A DNA stretch of 17,713 nucleotides, taken from positions 1 to 17,713 of the forward strand of contig JBBTQE010000022.1 in NCBI GenBank assembly GCA_038065775.1. Direction: 5' to 3'. Shown one piece after another: positions 15,249 through 17,713 of the stretch (its first letter is position 1; every line of letters begins with the position of its first letter). Below the pieces are notes generated by a model. That model had not been told where the DNA came from, searched no databases, and saw nothing but the letters and a program-made list of their open reading frames with translations. Origin of the DNA: JBBTQE01 sp038065775 (lineage in GTDB: Bacteria > Patescibacteriota > Patescibacteriia > Magasanikbacterales > GWA2-37-8). A program made the position numbers and the translations under genes.

Positions 15249-16310
15249 TTAAACATGAACGAGAAAGTCCTTAGGGGAAACTCCAATACTCTCAAATTCA
15301 GCTTCAAGCATTAAATGTATAAGGTCCTTAAATTTAACCTTTGGCTGCCAACCTAATTTTTCCTTCGCCCTAGTCGCATCGCCAAGCAAAAAGTCAACTT
15401 CCGCGGGTCTATAATATCTGGAGTCAATTTCGACTAGAACATTCCCGCTTTTTTTATCAATTCCTTTTTCTTCCAAACCCTCCCCTCTCCATCCCAATTC
15501 ATACCCTAAAATACTCGCGCATAGTTCTATAAGTTCTCTAACGCTGTGGGATTCACCGGTCGCAATAACATAATCGTCGGGTTTCTCCTGCTGCAACATC
15601 AACCACATTGCTTCCACATAATCCTTGGCATAACCCCAATCGCGCTTAGCGTTGAGATTCCCAACAAACAGCTTATCTTGTTTCCCCAATCGTATATTAG
15701 CAAAACCGCGAGTGACCTTTCGTGTCACGAAGGTGTTGCCACGCCTCGGTGATTCGTGATTAAAAAGCATGCCATTACAAATAAACATGTTGTAAGATTC
15801 ACGATAATTCACGGCGATATGATGGGCAAATACTTTGGCGCAGCCATATGGACTTCGAGGATAAAAAGGGGTGGTTTCTTTTTGGGGCACTTCTAAAACT
15901 TTACCAAACATTTCCGACGAGCCTGCCTGATAAAACTTAACTGACAGTCCTGTTTCTCGAATAGCATCCAAAAGTCGCAAGGTTCCAACGGCAACTGAAT
16001 TAACCGTATAAACTGGCATATCAAAACTTACGCGAACATGGCTTTGCGCTCCCAAATTATAAATTTCATCGGGAAGAACTTTTTCCAAAATTCGATTTAA
16101 ATTACTGCCATCTGTAAGATCGCCATAATGAAGAACTAGTCTTACGCTCCGCTCGTGTGGATCCTGATAAATATGATCTATCCTCCCTGTATTAATACTG
16201 CTGGATCGACGTATGATTCCATGAACTTCATAGCCTTTTTCTAGCAATAATTCGGTTAAATAGGAACCATCCTGGCCGGTAATACCGGTAATCAAGGCCT
16301 TTTTACTCAT
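15249..16310 (-). CDS. gmd: GDP-mannose 4,6-dehydratase
   Basis: This 353-aa enzyme converts GDP-D-mannose to GDP-4-keto-6-deoxy-D-mannose. The sequence is very typical: ALITGITGQDGSYLTELL at 5-22 with the NADP loop, GIIRRSSSINTGRIDHIY, YNLGAQSHVRVSF, the active-site AGSSEMFG (129-136) with E133, Y155/K159 (YGCAK), then MLFNHESPRRG with FVTRKVTR, and KRDWGYAKDYVEAMW near residue 222. Length and motif order match the family fully. It is followed 5 nt later by fcl, the next enzyme of the pathway, and preceded 6 nt earlier by the O-antigen-ligase-like gene. The GDP-mannose source is not in the window. The GDP-fucose made is probably used by the GT11 fucosyltransferase at 10908-11795. Confidence 0.98.
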   Translation of the reverse strand: MSKKALITGITGQDGSYLTELLLEKGYEVHGIIRRSSSINTGRIDHIYQDPHERSVRLVLHYGDLTDGSNLNRILEKVLPDEIYNLGAQSHVRVSFDMPVYTVNSVAVGTLRLLDAIRETGLSVKFYQAGSSEMFGKVLEVPQKETTPFYPRSPYGCAKVFAHHIAVNYRESYNMFICNGMLFNHESPRRGNTFVTRKVTRGFANIRLGKQDKLFVGNLNAKRDWGYAKDYVEAMWLMLQQEKPDDYVIATGESHSVRELIELCASILGYELGWRGEGLEEKGIDKKSGNVLVEIDSRYYRPAEVDFLLGDATRAKEKLGWQPKVKFKDLIHLMLEAEFESIGVSPKDFLVHV

Positions 16311-16316
16311 AAAATA

Positions 16317-17713
16317 TTATTTTTTGGCAGTTGAAGATGCGGCCAAGAATTGATTTATAATACCTAATTCACTTTCGTTGAAAACTATTCCATTTTTGCC
16401 CGCAAGAGCAATCACCTCTTTCACCTTATCTTTTTTGCCAGCCAAATGGTATGCATAGGCCAATCTCCAATAACTCTCGCTTATTTTTGGATTATCATTT
16501 ATCGTGCCTTCAAGAATTTTGATGGCTTCGTCCGACTGTCCTATTTGTAATTTAAAATTCGCTAAATTATAAAGGATTTGCTGTCTTCTAGGCGAATACT
16601 TAAGAGCATCTTCCAAATTATTTCCGTAATCCATTATATATTTAGAGTTCCCGGTTAACATGTAACCAGACTGATTTAACTGGGCCAAAGTCAGATAATT
16701 TCGTATATCCAAAGGATGAAGCCGAGTATTTAAAACAAGGGCCTCTTGCGCGATATTAAAAAGTTCCACCCCTTTTTGTTTGTCCGCATTTTGCGAATCA
16801 AATCTAGATAATGTTTGCGCTACGGTGCGCCCTAAATCGCCTCGGATATCATCAATGTGCGGGGAATTGAACGCAAGGGCGTCCCGCACAGCCTGTGCTC
16901 CATATTGAGGCTGGTAACTCAAAATTTTTAGAGCGTTGAGGGTTTTCATGTTAGCTCTTGCGGGTTGTATTTCAAAAATAAAAATAAACAGAAAAAAAAT
17001 TATTCCGACCGTAGATATAAGACCAAAACTTACGCGCTTATCCGGAGCAAATTGCAATTTTGTATTACTGCTGGGCGGCTGAATGTTTTTAACAACGCCG
17101 TCATCGCTGTTGGACAACCTGCTCATCATTGCTAGCCAAAACATAAAATATAAATACGAGGTTGGATTTTCAAACACAGTAACATTCTGAATTAAATGCG
17201 CTACCAAAAACGCAAGGCCCACAACAACTACATGTATATTTGTTGACCTCTTTCTATAACCCGCAATTATTATCCAGATCGCAACAACAAACAATCCTAA
17301 ATAAAATATTATGCCCACTGCGCCCTGAACGGCTAAAGTGTTTAAAATAATATTATGAGCGTTATCAAACCATGTTTCTCCATAACCAAAATTAAGCGAT
17401 CTGGGATCGTAATTGCTATTAAAGGCATAAAAGAAATTATTCGGACCCCAGCCAAAAACCGGCCGTTGTCCCCAACTTTTTATCGCCACTTCCCAAGTTA
17501 TCCAACGGGCTGTTCCCTTTAAAACCGTGTATGTTGTGTTAACGGCTCTGCCAAGAGCGGGAATTTTAGAAACAAAACTTGTTTGCCTAAAAAAATACAG
17601 CAAAGAAACCATCGCTATGCCGAACACGGCGACACCAACAAGAATCTTTCTGGTTCCTGGCTTATCTTTTAGAACAACTACATATCCTAAAATTAAAATG
17701 CCCAAACCGGCGG
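16317..17713 (-). CDS. O-antigen ligase/polymerase-like membrane protein with C-terminal TPR (5' partial)
   Basis: The frame is open to the right edge with no stop, and its first possible start (TTG at 17703-17705) lies inside a membrane segment, so the true start is probably outside the window; at least 462 residues are visible. It has the O-antigen ligase/Wzy C-terminal signature: GTARWITWEVA (64-74), PVFGWGPNNFF (82-92) and DNAHNIILNTLAVQG (114-128) with the key R67 and H117. Two membrane helices follow near 128-148 and 158-178, and one more near 226-246. After the last helix comes a long soluble region of about 215 residues with TPR-type repeats clearest at 372-440. Such proteins polymerise glycan repeat units or transfer them to lipid or protein acceptors outside the membrane. 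Ligase versus polymerase cannot be decided. It lies 6 nt before gmd. Confidence 0.88.
   Translation of the reverse strand, partial: AGLGILILGYVVVLKDKPGTRKILVGVAVFGIAMVSLLYFFRQTSFVSKIPALGRAVNTTYTVLKGTARWITWEVAIKSWGQRPVFGWGPNNFFYAFNSNYDPRSLNFGYGETWFDNAHNIILNTLAVQGAVGIIFYLGLFVVAIWIIIAGYRKRSTNIHVVVVGLAFLVAHLIQNVTVFENPTSYLYFMFWLAMMSRLSNSDDGVVKNIQPPSSNTKLQFAPDKRVSFGLISTVGIIFFLFIFIFEIQPARANMKTLNALKILSYQPQYGAQAVRDALAFNSPHIDDIRGDLGRTVAQTLSRFDSQNADKQKGVELFNIAQEALVLNTRLHPLDIRNYLTLAQLNQSGYMLTGNSKYIMDYGNNLEDALKYSPRRQQILYNLANFKLQIGQSDEAIKILEGTINDNPKISESYWRLAYAYHLAGKKDKVKEVIALAGKNGIVFNESELGIINQFLAASSTAKK

Noticed and set aside
1..17713. tRNA, rRNA, CRISPR arrays, insertion sequences
   Set aside because: I saw no cloverleaf, rRNA-like stretch, spaced repeat array, transposase or terminal inverted repeats; gaps between genes are nearly all under 50 nt.

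Overview
This window is a single-direction polysaccharide (surface glycan) biosynthesis locus. All 16 genes that I support lie on the minus strand, so transcription runs from the right edge to the left edge. Junctions are very tight: several ATGA overlaps, most other gaps 3-18 nt. Both edge genes are cut by the window. The organism is probably a bacterium of the Patescibacteria/CPR type (Parcubacteria-like). The clues are low GC, the O-antigen-ligase plus TPR architecture, an excisionase-like HTH regulator in a glycan locus, and AT-rich gene leaders almost without Shine-Dalgarno sequences. The one clear promoter is of sigma70 type (TTGACA, 18 nt, TGGTATACT), which argues against Bacteroidota. 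This assignment is inference, not proof.

Right block (17713 to 14278): a partial O-antigen ligase/polymerase-like membrane protein with C-terminal TPRs, then gmd and fcl, which make GDP-L-fucose from GDP-mannose. Between fcl and the next gene (about 14224-14280) is a compact control region. It holds a tandem 10-bp repeat, a -35/-10 promoter, and a perfect palindrome that overlaps the -10 and is followed by a T-tract on the transcribed strand. It can be read as a terminator for the upstream unit, an operator for the downstream unit, or both.

Middle block (14197 to 9122): a small HTH regulator, a Wzx-type flippase, a DUF268-like methyltransferase, a GT11 fucosyltransferase (the obvious user of the GDP-fucose), a glucose-1-phosphate cytidylyltransferase (RfbF) and a CDP-glucose 4,6-dehydratase-like SDR. 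The last two should deliver CDP-4-keto-6-deoxyglucose.

Left block (9103 to 1): the unusual part. Three consecutive radical SAM proteins (SPASM/twitch-like, B12-binding-like with a helical tail, and SPASM) are followed by two adjacent paralogous sugar C-methyltransferase-type enzymes, a UXS/RmlB-like SDR, a NeuB-SAF-cupin fusion and the start of a HAD phosphatase. No RfbH-type dehydrase is present, so the usual route to CDP-3,6-dideoxyhexoses is not encoded here. My reading is that the left block builds a rare, probably branched or chain-extended (nonulosonate-like) sugar by a route I cannot match to a described pathway. The chemistry assigned to the radical SAM and NeuB-cupin enzymes is inference.
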